Source: Micromonospora sp. WMMD1155 (GTDB taxonomy: Bacteria; Actinomycetota; Actinomycetes; Mycobacteriales; Micromonosporaceae). Taken from it: 64,000 bases of DNA. The position numbers were made by a program, and so were the translations under genes. The stretch lies in NCBI RefSeq assembly GCF_029581275.1, contig NZ_CP120742.1, forward strand, positions 5,828,501 to 5,892,500, read 5' to 3'. Shown piece after piece: positions 53,488 through 63,025 of the stretch. Below the pieces are notes generated by a model, which saw only the letters and a program-made list of their open reading frames with translations, did no database searches and had not been told where the DNA came from. The first letter of the stretch is position 1; each line of letters starts with the position of its first letter.

Positions 53488-55746
53488 TCAGCGCAGGCCG
53501 GGCACGTCGATCACGATCAGCTCCGTGTCGTCCGGACGCCCCGGGATACGACCGTCGTTGCCCGGGAAGTTGTTGTCGTTGGCCACCAGCACCCGGTCGC
53601 CGCCGAGCGGCAGCACCGACTCGACCGACTGCAACGGGAACGAGAAGAGCGGGCCGACGCCGTACTCGCCCGGACGGGCCGGGGTGGAGACACCCTTCGG
53701 GTCGGCCACACGCATCAGGTCGACAACGGTGCGCCGGGGCAGGTAGCCGTCCGCGCCCACCTCGTCCAGATCGGTCACCACCAGGCGCTTGACTATTGAC
53801 TGCGGGCCCATGCCGTTGTCCCGCTCGATCAGCAGCAGCCGGTGACCGTCGAGCACCGCCGCGTCCCCGACCAGCAGGGACGGGTCGTCCACCCGGAACG
53901 ACCAGGTGCGGTCGGTGTACCGGTTGTGCCGCACGTCGAACTCGTAGACCACCCGGCGGCGCTGGTCCGGGTCGTTGACCTGGGCGCCCTCCAGGATCGG
54001 GTAGAGCGTCCAGCCGTCCGCGCTGGTCGCCATCGCCTCGAAACCGTTGCTGGCCCGCAGGGTCGGCGTCTCACCCGGGGCGAGATCCGGCGACTGCGGG
54101 GACTTGGTGCCGTCCGGCAGCGGGATCGGCGCCTGCAGCACCTTTCCGGTCCGATCGGTGCGCACCAGGTACGGGCCGAACTCGTCGCCGATCCACAGGT
54201 CGCCCCGCGCGTCGCGGGCCAGCGACTCGATGTCGAAGTCCGCGCCGGTCAGCAGACGGTCCCGGGTGTCGCCGTTCACGATCGGGAACGGCACCCTGCG
54301 GTCGGGGTCACGGAAACCGATGTGCCCCCGGACGGTCACACCGTGACGCTGGTAGTCCGGTTCGATCTCGTACGCCCGCAGCAGGAAGTCGGCCGAGTTG
54401 GTCTTCGCGCCGAACCCGTTGTCCGGCATGGCGAGCAGCCGCCGGCCGGAACGGTCACCAGGCTGGGCCGGGATCACCGCGGAGAAGCCCGGAATGGGCT
54501 GGCCGGGGAAGGGCGCGGTGATCCCGTTGACCGGGGTGGTGGCGAGCTGGGTACCGGAGACCGGCCCCGGCTGGTACGCGGTCGCCGACAGCAGCGCCCG
54601 GTCCCGCAACGTCACCTCGGGGCGCAGCTTCACCGACAGCGCGTACACCCGGGTGGTCTGGGTGGCGCTGCCGTTGTCGTCGCTGATCAGGTACAGCTCG
54701 CGGCGACCGCCCGGCAGGTCACGGCCGAGCGCGGCGCCCTCGATGTTGTCCAGCAACGGGTTGGGCTGCGGCTGCTTCGTGGTCGCGCCGGACGGCGGGC
54801 AGTCGGCGATGTCGACCAGCAGCTCCTTGCCCAACCACGAGCGCGGGTCGGTCGTGGTCGACAGGGACTCGACGGCGGACACGTCGGGCGCGCCGGTCGC
54901 CGAGACCCGGTACACCCGCACGGTGTTCCCCACCCCGGTCGTGAAGCCCCGCTCCACCGAGAGCAGTTGGTCGTCGCCGAGCGCGATCAGCTCGACCAGA
55001 CCGAGGTTCGGGTCGGTGCGGTACGCGTACTGGGCGGTCGGGGCGTACGCGCCGCCCTCGCGGCCGTCGTACCGGATGATCCGCTGTCGGCCGCGGCCCT
55101 CGGCGTCGCGGCCGTCCGCCGCGAGCGGGCCCTCCATCCCGGCGTAGAGCACCCGGTGGTCCCCGGTGGCGGTCAGCGCCTCGAAGGTCTGGTTGACCGC
55201 GGCCTCACCGGCCGGGGTGACCTGGAAGCGGGCCGGCACCGGCAGCGAGCCGATCTCCCGGCCGTCGGAGAGCCGGAACCGGCGGATCGAGGGCTCCCGC
55301 TCGGAGCCGGCCAGGACGGTGTCCCCGCCGCGCTCGGCGACGAGCCCCTCCCCGTCGAAGTCGGCACCGGTGTACGGCGTGCCGTCGGGCCGGGTGAGCA
55401 CCGTGACGTCGCGGACACCGACGTCCACGCCGCGCCGGCCGGTGTCCAGGCCCAGCTCGTAGACCCGGGCGGGAGTGGTGCCGATGTTGTCCACCAGCGC
55501 GAGGGCACGCCCGGGGCGGGCGAACGACAGCGCGGACAGGCCGGCCACCGGAGTGCCCCGGAAGGTCGTCTTGTCGAGAGCGTCGGAGAAGCCGAGCAGC
55601 GAGGCGTCCGGCGCGCAGCTCGCGCCCGTACCCGGGTGCCCCGGGGTCGGGTGACCCGGCGCGCCGAGTGCCGGCGTCGCCGCGAGCAGCGAGATCGCCG
55701 CCGCGGCGGACGCGACGGCCCGAGCCTTTCTGGAAGTGGTACGCAC
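53488..55746 (-). CDS. Secreted esterase-like protein of the phytase-like family
   Basis: 752 residues from GTG 55746 (GGGAGG upstream); the frame extends further but lacks a signal there, whereas this start gives a signal peptide ending ATPALGAP. The two halves look like related beta-propeller segments (SFARPGRALALVDN, and later MPDNGFGAKTNSADFLLRAYEI with IGDEFGPYLVRTDRTGKVL), as in proteins annotated 'esterase-like activity of phytase family'. Substrate and true activity are unknown. A phosphate-related role is only suggested by the family name. Confidence 0.8.
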   Translation of the reverse strand: MRTTSRKARAVASAAAAISLLAATPALGAPGHPTPGHPGTGASCAPDASLLGFSDALDKTTFRGTPVAGLSALSFARPGRALALVDNIGTTPARVYELGLDTGRRGVDVGVRDVTVLTRPDGTPYTGADFDGEGLVAERGGDTVLAGSEREPSIRRFRLSDGREIGSLPVPARFQVTPAGEAAVNQTFEALTATGDHRVLYAGMEGPLAADGRDAEGRGRQRIIRYDGREGGAYAPTAQYAYRTDPNLGLVELIALGDDQLLSVERGFTTGVGNTVRVYRVSATGAPDVSAVESLSTTTDPRSWLGKELLVDIADCPPSGATTKQPQPNPLLDNIEGAALGRDLPGGRRELYLISDDNGSATQTTRVYALSVKLRPEVTLRDRALLSATAYQPGPVSGTQLATTPVNGITAPFPGQPIPGFSAVIPAQPGDRSGRRLLAMPDNGFGAKTNSADFLLRAYEIEPDYQRHGVTVRGHIGFRDPDRRVPFPIVNGDTRDRLLTGADFDIESLARDARGDLWIGDEFGPYLVRTDRTGKVLQAPIPLPDGTKSPQSPDLAPGETPTLRASNGFEAMATSADGWTLYPILEGAQVNDPDQRRRVVYEFDVRHNRYTDRTWSFRVDDPSLLVGDAAVLDGHRLLLIERDNGMGPQSIVKRLVVTDLDEVGADGYLPRRTVVDLMRVADPKGVSTPARPGEYGVGPLFSFPLQSVESVLPLGGDRVLVANDNNFPGNDGRIPGRPDDTELIVIDVPGLR

Positions 55747-55873
55747 ATCGCCTCCCGCATCGAGTCGGCGGCCGTTGCCGCCGCGCCGATGCAAGCGCCC
55801 GCCGCTCACCACAGTGGAACCCCCACCGGAACGTCGGCTGAACAACCCGTGCACGATCCCGTCGGCCGTCGCC

Positions 55874-56296
55874 TCAGGGGTGCATGGTCGTACCCTTGAC
55901 CACCTTGTCGACCACGTTGCGGGGGGCGTGCAGCGCCAGGCCCACCAGGTCGAGTTTCTCCCGCCCGACCGCCTGCACGGCCGCTCGGTTGTCCCGGTCG
56001 TTGCCGGTGGCGAACAGGTCGGCCGTGAAGATGGACAGACGCAGCCCACGGGCGAGCGCGCGTGAGTGCGCAGCGGCCAGCGCGGCCCGGTCACCGGCGA
56101 AGACCAGCACCGGCTGGCCGAACATCGGCAGGTACCGGGTGCCGTCCGCGTCCCGGTACTCCTCGCCCAGCAGATCCGGTACGGCGTTGGCGATGCCGCT
56201 GACCAGGAACGCGGTGACGTTCAGGCGCTGCCAGCTCACCAGGTCGTCACGGAGCAGCACAGCGATCTTGGTGGGGAATCGGATGGGTTCGGTCAT
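55874..56296 (-). CDS. DUF2000 family protein
   Basis: 140 residues from ATG 56296. FPTKIAVLLRDDLVSWQRLNVTAFLVSGIA and the rest fit the small DUF2000 (Lin2189-like) fold. Function is unknown. It is divergent from the AraC regulator 49 bases away, so the regulator may control it. Confidence 0.8.
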   Translation of the reverse strand: MTEPIRFPTKIAVLLRDDLVSWQRLNVTAFLVSGIANAVPDLLGEEYRDADGTRYLPMFGQPVLVFAGDRAALAAAHSRALARGLRLSIFTADLFATGNDRDNRAAVQAVGREKLDLVGLALHAPRNVVDKVVKGTTMHP

Positions 56297-56345
56297 GGCG
56301 TCGAGCCTGCCCGCGTACCGCCGACCGGTCTTGTACGTTCTTAGC

Positions 56346-57179
56346 GTGGCCACCCGCCCGGCGGGCTCGCACGTCAGCGCCTGGCGACCCGCCGTAGCCG
56401 GGGTCGCCGAGGTCTTCCACGCCCATTTCCTGGACCACGCCTACCCCCGGCACGTCCACGAGGTCTGGACGCTGTTGATCGTCGACGACGGCGCGGTCCG
56501 CTACGACCTGGACCGGCACCGGCACGGCGCGCTGCGCACCTCGGTCACCCTGCTGCCGCCGTACGTGCCGCACGACGGTCGCGCCGCCACCGTCGACGGC
56601 TTCCGCAAACGGGTCCTCTACCTCGACACCTCCGTACTCGACGCGGAGCTGGTCGGCCGGGCGGTCGACCAGCCGGGCATCGTCGACCCGCAGTTGCGCG
56701 ACCGCATCCACCTCCTGCACCGGGCGCTCGACGCACCCGGCGACGAGTTCGAGGCCGAGGGTCGGCTCGCGTTCATCCTGGACCGGCTGCACACGCGGCT
56801 GCGCCGACGCGCCCCGGTCACCAGGGCACCGGCCGCCCCCGGTCTCGCGGTCCGCCTACGGGAGCTGCTGGACGCCCGGACCGTCGAGGGCGTCACGCTC
56901 GGGGAGGCCGCCGCGCTGCTGCACGCCCACCCGACCCACCTGGTTCGGACGTTCACCGCCGCGCACGGGGTGCCACCGCACTCGTACCTGACCGGTCGCC
57001 GCGTCGAGGTGGCCCGCCGTCTGCTCCTCGCCGGGCAGCGGCCCGCCGAGGTCGCGGTCGCGGCCGGCTTCTTCGACCAGGCCCACCTGACCCGCCACTT
57101 CCGTCGGTACCTGGGCGTCAGCCCCGCCCGTTTCCCGCGGACGCCGCGTTCCGGCGATGCCGCCGCCGCGCGGCGCTGA
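56346..57179 (+). CDS. AraC-family transcriptional regulator
   Basis: 277 residues from GTG 56346; the frame is open to 55884 but that part opposes the DUF2000 gene. An N-terminal cupin (HAYPRHVHEVWTLLIVDDGAVRYDLDRHRH) precedes the AraC double HTH (VTLGEAAALLHAHPTHLVRTFTAAHG, PAEVAVAAGFFDQAHLTRHFRRYLGVSPARF). There is no clear Shine-Dalgarno, so the mRNA may be nearly leaderless. The effector is unknown. It ends 6 bases from the converging XRE-type gene. Confidence 0.9.
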   Translation: MATRPAGSHVSAWRPAVAGVAEVFHAHFLDHAYPRHVHEVWTLLIVDDGAVRYDLDRHRHGALRTSVTLLPPYVPHDGRAATVDGFRKRVLYLDTSVLDAELVGRAVDQPGIVDPQLRDRIHLLHRALDAPGDEFEAEGRLAFILDRLHTRLRRRAPVTRAPAAPGLAVRLRELLDARTVEGVTLGEAAALLHAHPTHLVRTFTAAHGVPPHSYLTGRRVEVARRLLLAGQRPAEVAVAAGFFDQAHLTRHFRRYLGVSPARFPRTPRSGDAAAARR

Positions 57180-57185
57180 TCGCGG

Positions 57186-58019
57186 TCAGACGAGCTGTCC
57201 GCCGATGACGGAGAGCAGCCGCAGCTTCTCGTCGCTCGGCGAGCCGGGCACGGCGGTGAAGACCAGCAGTGTCTGCGACTCGTCCGGGTCCACGAGCGTC
57301 TGGCAGTGCAGCTCCAACGCCCCCACCTCCGGGTGGAGGAAGTGCTTCGCCGGGCAGTAGCCGGCCGGCACCGGATGCTCGCGCCACAGCTGCGCGAACT
57401 CCGGGCTCCTGGCCAGCAGGTCGTCGACGAGCGTCGCGGCCCGCGAACCGCGCCCATCCCGGGTGTACGACGCGTGCAGGTGCCCCACCAGCAGGCGGCT
57501 CTGCGTCTGGTGGTCCTCCACCGGGTGCAGCCGCCGGACCGACGGGTCGGTGAACCAGCGGTGGTGGGCGCTGCGCGCCAGCCCGGTGTAGCGGGTCTCG
57601 TCACCCAGCAGGGCGACGGCCGGTGCGGTCTGCGCCAGGGTCTCGCCGAGGTGGTTCACCACCTGGGCCGGGGTGTCGTGCATCCGGTCGAGGATGCGCA
57701 TCATCCCCGGGTTGACGTGGTCGGCCCGCACGGTGCGGTGCGGTGCGGCGTGCCCGGCCAGCAGGAACAGGTGGTCCCGTTCGGCCAGCGAGAGCCGCAG
57801 GCCACGGGCCAGCGCGGCGAGCATCTGCTCCGACGGGTGCGGCCCGCGCTGCTGCTCCAACCGGCTGTAGTAGTCGGTGGACATACCACTCAACGCGGCG
57901 ACTTCCTCGCGGCGCAGCCCACCGGTGCGTCGGCGCCGCCCCCGGGGCAGTCCCACGTCCTCGGGTTGCAGCGCCTCGCGGCGCGTACGCAGGAAGCTGG
58001 CGAGTCGGGCGCGGTCCAC
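57186..58019 (-). CDS. XRE-family regulator with MmyB-like ligand domain
   Basis: 277 residues from GTG 58019 (GGAGA upstream). An N-terminal helix-turn-helix (RTGGLRREEVAALSGMSTDYYSRLEQQRGPHPSEQMLAALARGLRLS) precedes a PAS-like MmyB ligand domain (NPGMMRILDRMHDTPAQVVNHLGETLAQ). Such regulators often control a neighbouring oxidoreductase; the aldehyde dehydrogenase gene upstream on the same strand (100-base gap) is a candidate. Confidence 0.9.
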   Translation of the reverse strand: MDRARLASFLRTRREALQPEDVGLPRGRRRRTGGLRREEVAALSGMSTDYYSRLEQQRGPHPSEQMLAALARGLRLSLAERDHLFLLAGHAAPHRTVRADHVNPGMMRILDRMHDTPAQVVNHLGETLAQTAPAVALLGDETRYTGLARSAHHRWFTDPSVRRLHPVEDHQTQSRLLVGHLHASYTRDGRGSRAATLVDDLLARSPEFAQLWREHPVPAGYCPAKHFLHPEVGALELHCQTLVDPDESQTLLVFTAVPGSPSDEKLRLLSVIGGQLV

Positions 58020-58079
58020 GGTGTCTCCGATCGGTGGGCGCCGACGACGGCCGGCACCAAGAGTGCAACAGTCAAACCA

Positions 58080-58113
58080 GGTGGCGGTGTTCCGCCCCGG
58101 GAACACCGCCACC
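58080..58113 (-). terminator. Terminator hairpin after aldehyde dehydrogenase gene
   Basis: GGTGGCGGTGTTCC at 58080-58093 pairs perfectly with 58100-58113 around a 6-base loop. Confidence 0.75.
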
Positions 58114-58119
58114 CGCCCG

Positions 58120-59544
58120 TCAGCGTTGGATGGACTTCGTCTCCAGGAACTCCTCCAGGCCGAAGCGGCCGAACTCGCGACCGTTGCCGGACTGCTTGTA
58201 GCCGCCGAAGGGGGCGAGGGGGTTCCAGTGGCCGGCGTTCACGTCGACCTGCCCCACCCGCAGCCGCCGGGCGATCGCCAGAGCGTGCTCCGGCTCGCCG
58301 AAGACACCGCTGGTCAGGCCGTACGGGGTGCCGTTGGCGATCGCCACGGCGTCCTCCTCGTCGGCGTACGGGATGATCGTCAGCACCGGGCCGAAGATCT
58401 CCTCCTGGGCGATGGGTGCGGTCGGGTCGACGTCGGCGAAGATCGTCGGCTGCACGTAGGCCCCGGTCGGCAGGCCCTCGGGCCGGTCCGGGCCGCCGAA
58501 CACGAGCCGGGCGCCGTCGGTGACACCCCGCTCGATGTACCCGACGACCTTCTCCCGGTGGGCCTCGGACGCCATCGGGCCGATCCGGGTTGCCTCGTCG
58601 GTCGGGTCGCCCACGGTGTACTGCTTGGCCGCCTCGACGGCCAGCGCGACGACCTCGTCCTGGCGGGTGGCGGGCACCAGCATCCGCGGCCACGCGCCGC
58701 ACACCTGACCGCCGTTCGAGAACGCCATCATCAGCCCCCGGTTGACCGCCTCGGGCAGGTCGGCGTCGTCCAGGATGATGTTCGCGCCCTTGCCGCCCAG
58801 CTCCAGCGCGACCCGCTTGACGGTCTCGGCGGCCACCGCGCCGATGCGCCTGCCGGCCCGGGTGGAGCCGGTGAAGGAGATCATGTCGATGTCCGGGTGC
58901 GCGGAGATGGCCTCGCCGACGACCGCCCCGGTGCCGTACACCACGTTGAGCACGCCCGCCGGCACGCCCGCGTCGGCGGCGACCTCGGCGAGGATCCGCG
59001 CGGTCAGCGGGGCGTTCTCGGAGGGCTTGAAGACCATCGTGTTGCCCGCGAGCAGTGCCGGCGCCAGCTTCGAGACGATCTGCTGCAACGGGAAGTTCCA
59101 CGGGGTGATCGCGCCGACGACGCCGATCGGTTCACGGACGATCAGCGAGTTGCCGACCTCCTCGGTCCAGGCGAAGTCGTCGGCCAGACCGGCGACGGAC
59201 TCGACCACGGCGGCTGGGAAGGCGACCTGGGCGGTGCGGGACATGCCGATCGGCGAGCCCATCTCGGCGGTGATCGCCTGGGCGATCTCCTCCTGCCGGG
59301 CGGCGAGGCCGGCGCCGAGGCGCCGCAGCACGCCCGCCCGGTGCTGCGGCGCGGTCGCCGCCCAGGCGGGAAAGGCCGCCCGGGCCGCGGCGACGGCCCG
59401 GTCGACGTCGGCGGCGGTGCCGGCCGGGGTCTCGGCGACGACCTCGCCGGTCGCCGGGTTCACGACGGGAATGGTGCCGGCCGTGCCGGCGACGGTCTCG
59501 CCACCGATCCAGTGGCCGGTGACGGTGTACGTGGAAGGTGTCAT
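58120..59544 (-). CDS. NAD(P)-dependent aldehyde dehydrogenase
   Basis: 474 residues from ATG 59544. Cofactor motif ITPWNFP, FTGSTRAG, catalytic Glu248 (ALELGGKGANI) and catalytic Cys282 (GGQVCGAWPR) are present. It oxidises an aldehyde to the acid in the cytosol; the substrate is not evident. The frame extends upstream to 59841 without family similarity. The 272-base gap to the divergent MFS gene holds no other gene I can support. Confidence 0.93.
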   Translation of the reverse strand: MTPSTYTVTGHWIGGETVAGTAGTIPVVNPATGEVVAETPAGTAADVDRAVAAARAAFPAWAATAPQHRAGVLRRLGAGLAARQEEIAQAITAEMGSPIGMSRTAQVAFPAAVVESVAGLADDFAWTEEVGNSLIVREPIGVVGAITPWNFPLQQIVSKLAPALLAGNTMVFKPSENAPLTARILAEVAADAGVPAGVLNVVYGTGAVVGEAISAHPDIDMISFTGSTRAGRRIGAVAAETVKRVALELGGKGANIILDDADLPEAVNRGLMMAFSNGGQVCGAWPRMLVPATRQDEVVALAVEAAKQYTVGDPTDEATRIGPMASEAHREKVVGYIERGVTDGARLVFGGPDRPEGLPTGAYVQPTIFADVDPTAPIAQEEIFGPVLTIIPYADEEDAVAIANGTPYGLTSGVFGEPEHALAIARRLRVGQVDVNAGHWNPLAPFGGYKQSGNGREFGRFGLEEFLETKSIQR

Positions 59545-59816
59545 GAACCGACCGTCGCACCGGCGCGGAACCCCAACCAGGTGCGCTTTGTCCAGGGATT
59601 CGTGATCCCTGGCTGGGCCCGGCCGTCCGGCTCCAATCGGACGGCCGTTCGGCTGCGACACCCCGTGGGGCGGTAAACCGGCGGCGGACTGTCGCATCCG
59701 ACCGATACTCTTCCTGCGCGCGTCGTCGTCCTGGTACGACGCGCCCCGCGCCTGGTCGGCGCGGCATCGCCGCCACCGCCCACCACTGGCCGGCTCATTC
59801 GACTTCAGGAGAGTTT

Positions 59817-61400
59817 GTGACACAGCAATCCGTCGCGACATCGGACAAACTCGACGCCGCGGTGCTCAAGGTGGCGGGCGTCGTCGTCCTTGGCGCGATC
59901 ATGTCGATCCTCGACGTGACGGTGGTCAGCGTGGCGCTGCCCACATTCCAGACCGAGTTCGACGCGTCCTACGCCCGGGTGGCGTGGACCATGACCGCGT
60001 ACACCCTCGCCTTGGCCACCGTGATCCCGCTCAGCGGGTGGGCGGCGGACCGGTTCGGCACCAAGCGTCTCTACATGGTGGCGCTGGCTCTGTTCACGAT
60101 CGGGTCGGGGCTCTGTGCCACGGCCGACACGATCGGCGAGCTGATCGGCTACCGCGTGCTGCAGGGCCTCGGTGGCGGCATGCTCATGCCGCTGGGCATG
60201 ACCATCATGACCCGCGCCGCGGGCCCGCACCGGATCGGCCGGCTGATGGCCGTCCTCGGCATCCCGATGCTGCTCGGCCCGATCGGCGGCCCGATCCTCG
60301 GCGGCTGGCTGATCGACACCGCGAGCTGGCACTGGATCTTCCTGATCAACATCCCGATCGGCGTCATCGCGCTGGTGTACGCGCAGATGGCGCTGCCGAA
60401 GGACGCCCCCGAGCCGTCCGAGTCGTTCGACTTCGTCGGCATGATCATGCTGTCGCCGGGTCTGGCCCTCTTCCTCTACGGCGTCTCGTCCCTGCCGGAG
60501 GTGGGCACGTTCGCCGAGGCCAAGGTGTGGGCCCCGATGCTGGTCGGCGGCGCGCTGGTGGTGGCGTTCGTGCTCTACTCGTTCAAGCCCCGGCATCCGC
60601 TGCTCGACCTGCGGCTGTTCCGCAACCGCAGCCTGACCGTCGCCTCGGTGACGCTGTTCGTGTTCATCATCGCGTTCATGGGCGCCGGCCTGCTGTTCCC
60701 GAGCTACTTCCTGCAGGTGCGCGGCGAGTCGACGCTGGCCGCCGGTCTGCTGATGGCCCCGCAGGGCATCGGCGCGATGATCACCATGCCGATCGCCGGC
60801 ACACTGGCCGACCGGGTGCCGATCGGGCGCACCGTGCCGTTCGCGCTGGCGCTCATCGTCGCCGGGTTCTTCAGCTTCACCCAGGTCGACCCGCAGACCT
60901 CGTACTGGCTGCTCGGCGGCTCGCTGTTCGTGATGGGCCTGGGCATGGGCGGCACCATGATGCCGATCATGACGTCGGCGTTGCGGACGTTGCAGGCGCA
61001 GGAGGTCGCCCGCGGCTCCACGCTGGTCAACATCCTCCAACAGATCGGCGGGTCGGTCGGCGCCGCCGTCATGTCGGTGATCCTCACCAACGAGCTGAAC
61101 GGCTCCCGGCCGATCCCCGGCCTGGTGGACCCGAGCACGGGCAAGCCGGTCACCGAGGCCGGGCTGGCCATCGCCTCCCAGCAACGGCCGGAGCTGCTCG
61201 AGCAGATGCCGGTGGACCCGTCGATCATCCAGAGTGGGCTCGACTTCGCCGCCAAGTCGTTCGCGGCCACCTTCTGGGTCGCGTTCGCGCTGGTCCTGCT
61301 CACGTTCGTGCCGGCCGCGCTGCTGCCGCGCCGACGCCAGCCGGCGCAGCTCGACGACCCGCAGGGCGACCTCGTCAAGACGCCGGTCGTCATCCACTGA
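59817..61400 (+). CDS. MFS multidrug exporter, DHA2 (EmrB/QacA) family, 14 TM
   Basis: 527 residues; GTG start after AGGAGAG. About 14 membrane segments. Motif C-type and DHA2 hallmarks are present: SILDVTVVSVALPTFQ at TM1, WTMTAYTLALATVIPLSGWAADRFGTKRLY at TM2-loop. Proton-driven drug/compound export is expected. The divergent aldehyde dehydrogenase could share regulation. A 530-codon frame on the opposite strand is a GC shadow. Confidence 0.92.
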   Translation: MTQQSVATSDKLDAAVLKVAGVVVLGAIMSILDVTVVSVALPTFQTEFDASYARVAWTMTAYTLALATVIPLSGWAADRFGTKRLYMVALALFTIGSGLCATADTIGELIGYRVLQGLGGGMLMPLGMTIMTRAAGPHRIGRLMAVLGIPMLLGPIGGPILGGWLIDTASWHWIFLINIPIGVIALVYAQMALPKDAPEPSESFDFVGMIMLSPGLALFLYGVSSLPEVGTFAEAKVWAPMLVGGALVVAFVLYSFKPRHPLLDLRLFRNRSLTVASVTLFVFIIAFMGAGLLFPSYFLQVRGESTLAAGLLMAPQGIGAMITMPIAGTLADRVPIGRTVPFALALIVAGFFSFTQVDPQTSYWLLGGSLFVMGLGMGGTMMPIMTSALRTLQAQEVARGSTLVNILQQIGGSVGAAVMSVILTNELNGSRPIPGLVDPSTGKPVTEAGLAIASQQRPELLEQMPVDPSIIQSGLDFAAKSFAATFWVAFALVLLTFVPAALLPRRRQPAQLDDPQGDLVKTPVVIH

Positions 61401-61409
61401 TCGGCACGC

Positions 61410-61447
61410 CCGCCGCGCTCACCATCCACCGATGGTGAGCGCGGCGG
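61410..61447. terminator. Long bidirectional terminator hairpin
   Basis: A perfect 17-bp stem (61410-61426 with 61431-61447) and CACC loop lie between the converging MFS and DUF5709 genes. Confidence 0.85.
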
Positions 61448-61460
61448 TGTCGTACGCGCG

Positions 61461-61913
61461 TCAGCGCAGCGGGCCGTCGCCGGGCCCGTCCGGGTCCTCG
61501 ATCACGTGGATCGCGGCTTCCTCGGCGCTGGCGGCACCCGCGTCGATCCCGGCGTCCCACGCCACCGACTCGGCCTCGTCGTCCTCCCGGACGCCCTCGT
61601 CGTACGCGACGAGACGGCCGGCGCGCGCCTCGGCCTCGTACCCCCGGCGGGTCAGCTCGTCCTCGTCGTCGCCGTCCTCGGCGTACGGGTCGACGTCCGG
61701 CACCTCCTGGGCGAGGTGCTGCTCCAGGGACTCGCCCGCCCGCTCCTCGGCCGGCGTGGTGCCGAACCGGTTCGCCGCCGTCCAGTGGTCCTCGGCGACG
61801 ATGCCGGTGTCGAGAGGGTCGCCGACCCGGTCGTCGTCAAGCGTGTCGGAGGCGTCCAGGACACCGTCGTCCTCGGCAACGTTCCACTCGTCCACGGAAT
61901 CCGTCTGGCTCAC
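61461..61913 (-). CDS. DUF5709 family acidic protein
   Basis: 150 residues from GTG 61913 (GAAGGAGAG upstream). It is very acidic, with no membrane segment or signal. DDRVGDPLDTGIVAEDHWTAANRFGTTPAEE and the RRGYEAEARAGRLVAYDEG region fit the actinobacterial DUF5709 family. Function is unknown. Confidence 0.8.
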   Translation of the reverse strand: MSQTDSVDEWNVAEDDGVLDASDTLDDDRVGDPLDTGIVAEDHWTAANRFGTTPAEERAGESLEQHLAQEVPDVDPYAEDGDDEDELTRRGYEAEARAGRLVAYDEGVREDDEAESVAWDAGIDAGAASAEEAAIHVIEDPDGPGDGPLR

Positions 61914-62027
61914 GGCGGTCTCTCCTTCGTCACGGCGCAGCGAAGTGCCAAGCCTATGACCGTGCAACACCGGCAGCCCTCGAGGTCTGCCCGCTGTGAC
62001 GAACCGGCGTCGGGGGCGGCGCGGACG

Positions 62028-62912
62028 TCACCGCTTCAGCAGCTCCACCACGGCCTCGGTGAACTCCACCGGCTGCTCGATGTGCCCGAAGTGCCCGCTC
62101 TGCTCCAGCAGCACCAGCCGCGAGTCCTTCAGTCCCGCGTGCATTTCCTCGGCGAAGCGGGGGCCGCAGATGAAGTCGTGTGCCCCGACGATCACCACGG
62201 CCGGCACGGTGATCTCACCGAGCCGGTCGCGTACGTCGAAGGGCACCGGGTCCGGTGCGCCGGCCGGCGCCACCCAGGCCCGCAGACCCGCCTGCAACGG
62301 GGCGAACTCGGCCTGTCGGGCCCAGAAGTCCGCGAAGTACACCGGTAGCGCGGCGCTCAGGCCGGCGCTCAGCGTCTCGTCGTCGCCGGCGGTGAGGGCC
62401 CGTTGGAGAGCGGCGGGGACCTCCGCCGCCTCCGGCCGGTCCGGGTGCCGCTGCGGGTAGGCGGCGAGGTTGGTCATCGCCTCGGCCCAGAAGTCGGCGC
62501 CGGTGAGCGGTGAGGTGTCGTACAGGGCGAGCCCGGCGACCCGGTCCGGGTGCTCCAGGGCGTACTGCTGGATGACGAAACCGCCGTACGAGTGCCCGAG
62601 CAGGTACACCCGGGGCTCGCCGAGGTGGGTGACGACGGCGTCCAGGAAACGGACATAAGTCGCCATCCGGTAGTCGTCGGCACTGTCGAGTCGTCCCGAC
62701 GCGCCGGTGCCGACCGGCTCGACGTACACCATCGTGAAGTGTTCCTCGAGGCCCGGCGCCCGCAGGTAGGACCATTCGATGCCGGGGCCGCCGGAGTGCG
62801 CCACGCAGACCGGGCCGGTGCCGGCGACGTGGTAGACCTGCCGGACACCGTCGACGGTGAACGAGTGGGCACCCGGAACGAGGGCGCCGACGTCGTGGCT
62901 GGTGGAACCCAT
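62028..62912 (-). CDS. Alpha/beta hydrolase, proline iminopeptidase-like
   Basis: 294 residues from ATG 62912 (GGGAGA upstream). Oxyanion region HSGGPGIEW, nucleophile LLGHSYGGFV, acid region VIVGAHDFICG and His in EQSGHFGHIEQP are as in the iminopeptidase/ester hydrolase group (S33). There is no signal peptide. The substrate cannot be predicted. It follows the ECF sigma gene on the same strand, 113 bases downstream. Confidence 0.9.
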   Translation of the reverse strand: MGSTSHDVGALVPGAHSFTVDGVRQVYHVAGTGPVCVAHSGGPGIEWSYLRAPGLEEHFTMVYVEPVGTGASGRLDSADDYRMATYVRFLDAVVTHLGEPRVYLLGHSYGGFVIQQYALEHPDRVAGLALYDTSPLTGADFWAEAMTNLAAYPQRHPDRPEAAEVPAALQRALTAGDDETLSAGLSAALPVYFADFWARQAEFAPLQAGLRAWVAPAGAPDPVPFDVRDRLGEITVPAVVIVGAHDFICGPRFAEEMHAGLKDSRLVLLEQSGHFGHIEQPVEFTEAVVELLKR

Positions 62913-62994
62913 GAGCTGTCTCCCGATTCGAGATTCGTGCGGCGTCTGCCGGCACGGTCCTGAGGTAGGACGCACCACCAGATGCGTGGTTCGA

Positions 62995-63022
62995 CGGGAA
63001 AGTTCGCTCGATCGGGAAAGTT
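62995..63022 (-). repeat. Direct repeat AACTTTCCCG upstream of the hydrolase gene
   Basis: AACTTTCCCG occurs twice on the minus strand (63022-63013 and 63004-62995), 18 bases apart, within the sigma-hydrolase gap. It may be a regulator-binding direct repeat or promoter element. Confidence 0.45.
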
Positions 63023-63025
63023 TTC

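Noticed and set aside
59805-61397. 530-codon open frame opposite the MFS exporter
   Set aside because: GC-rich antisense shadow. Its product is a low-complexity Arg/His/Gln/Asp string with no fold, while the plus strand encodes a clear 14-TM transporter.
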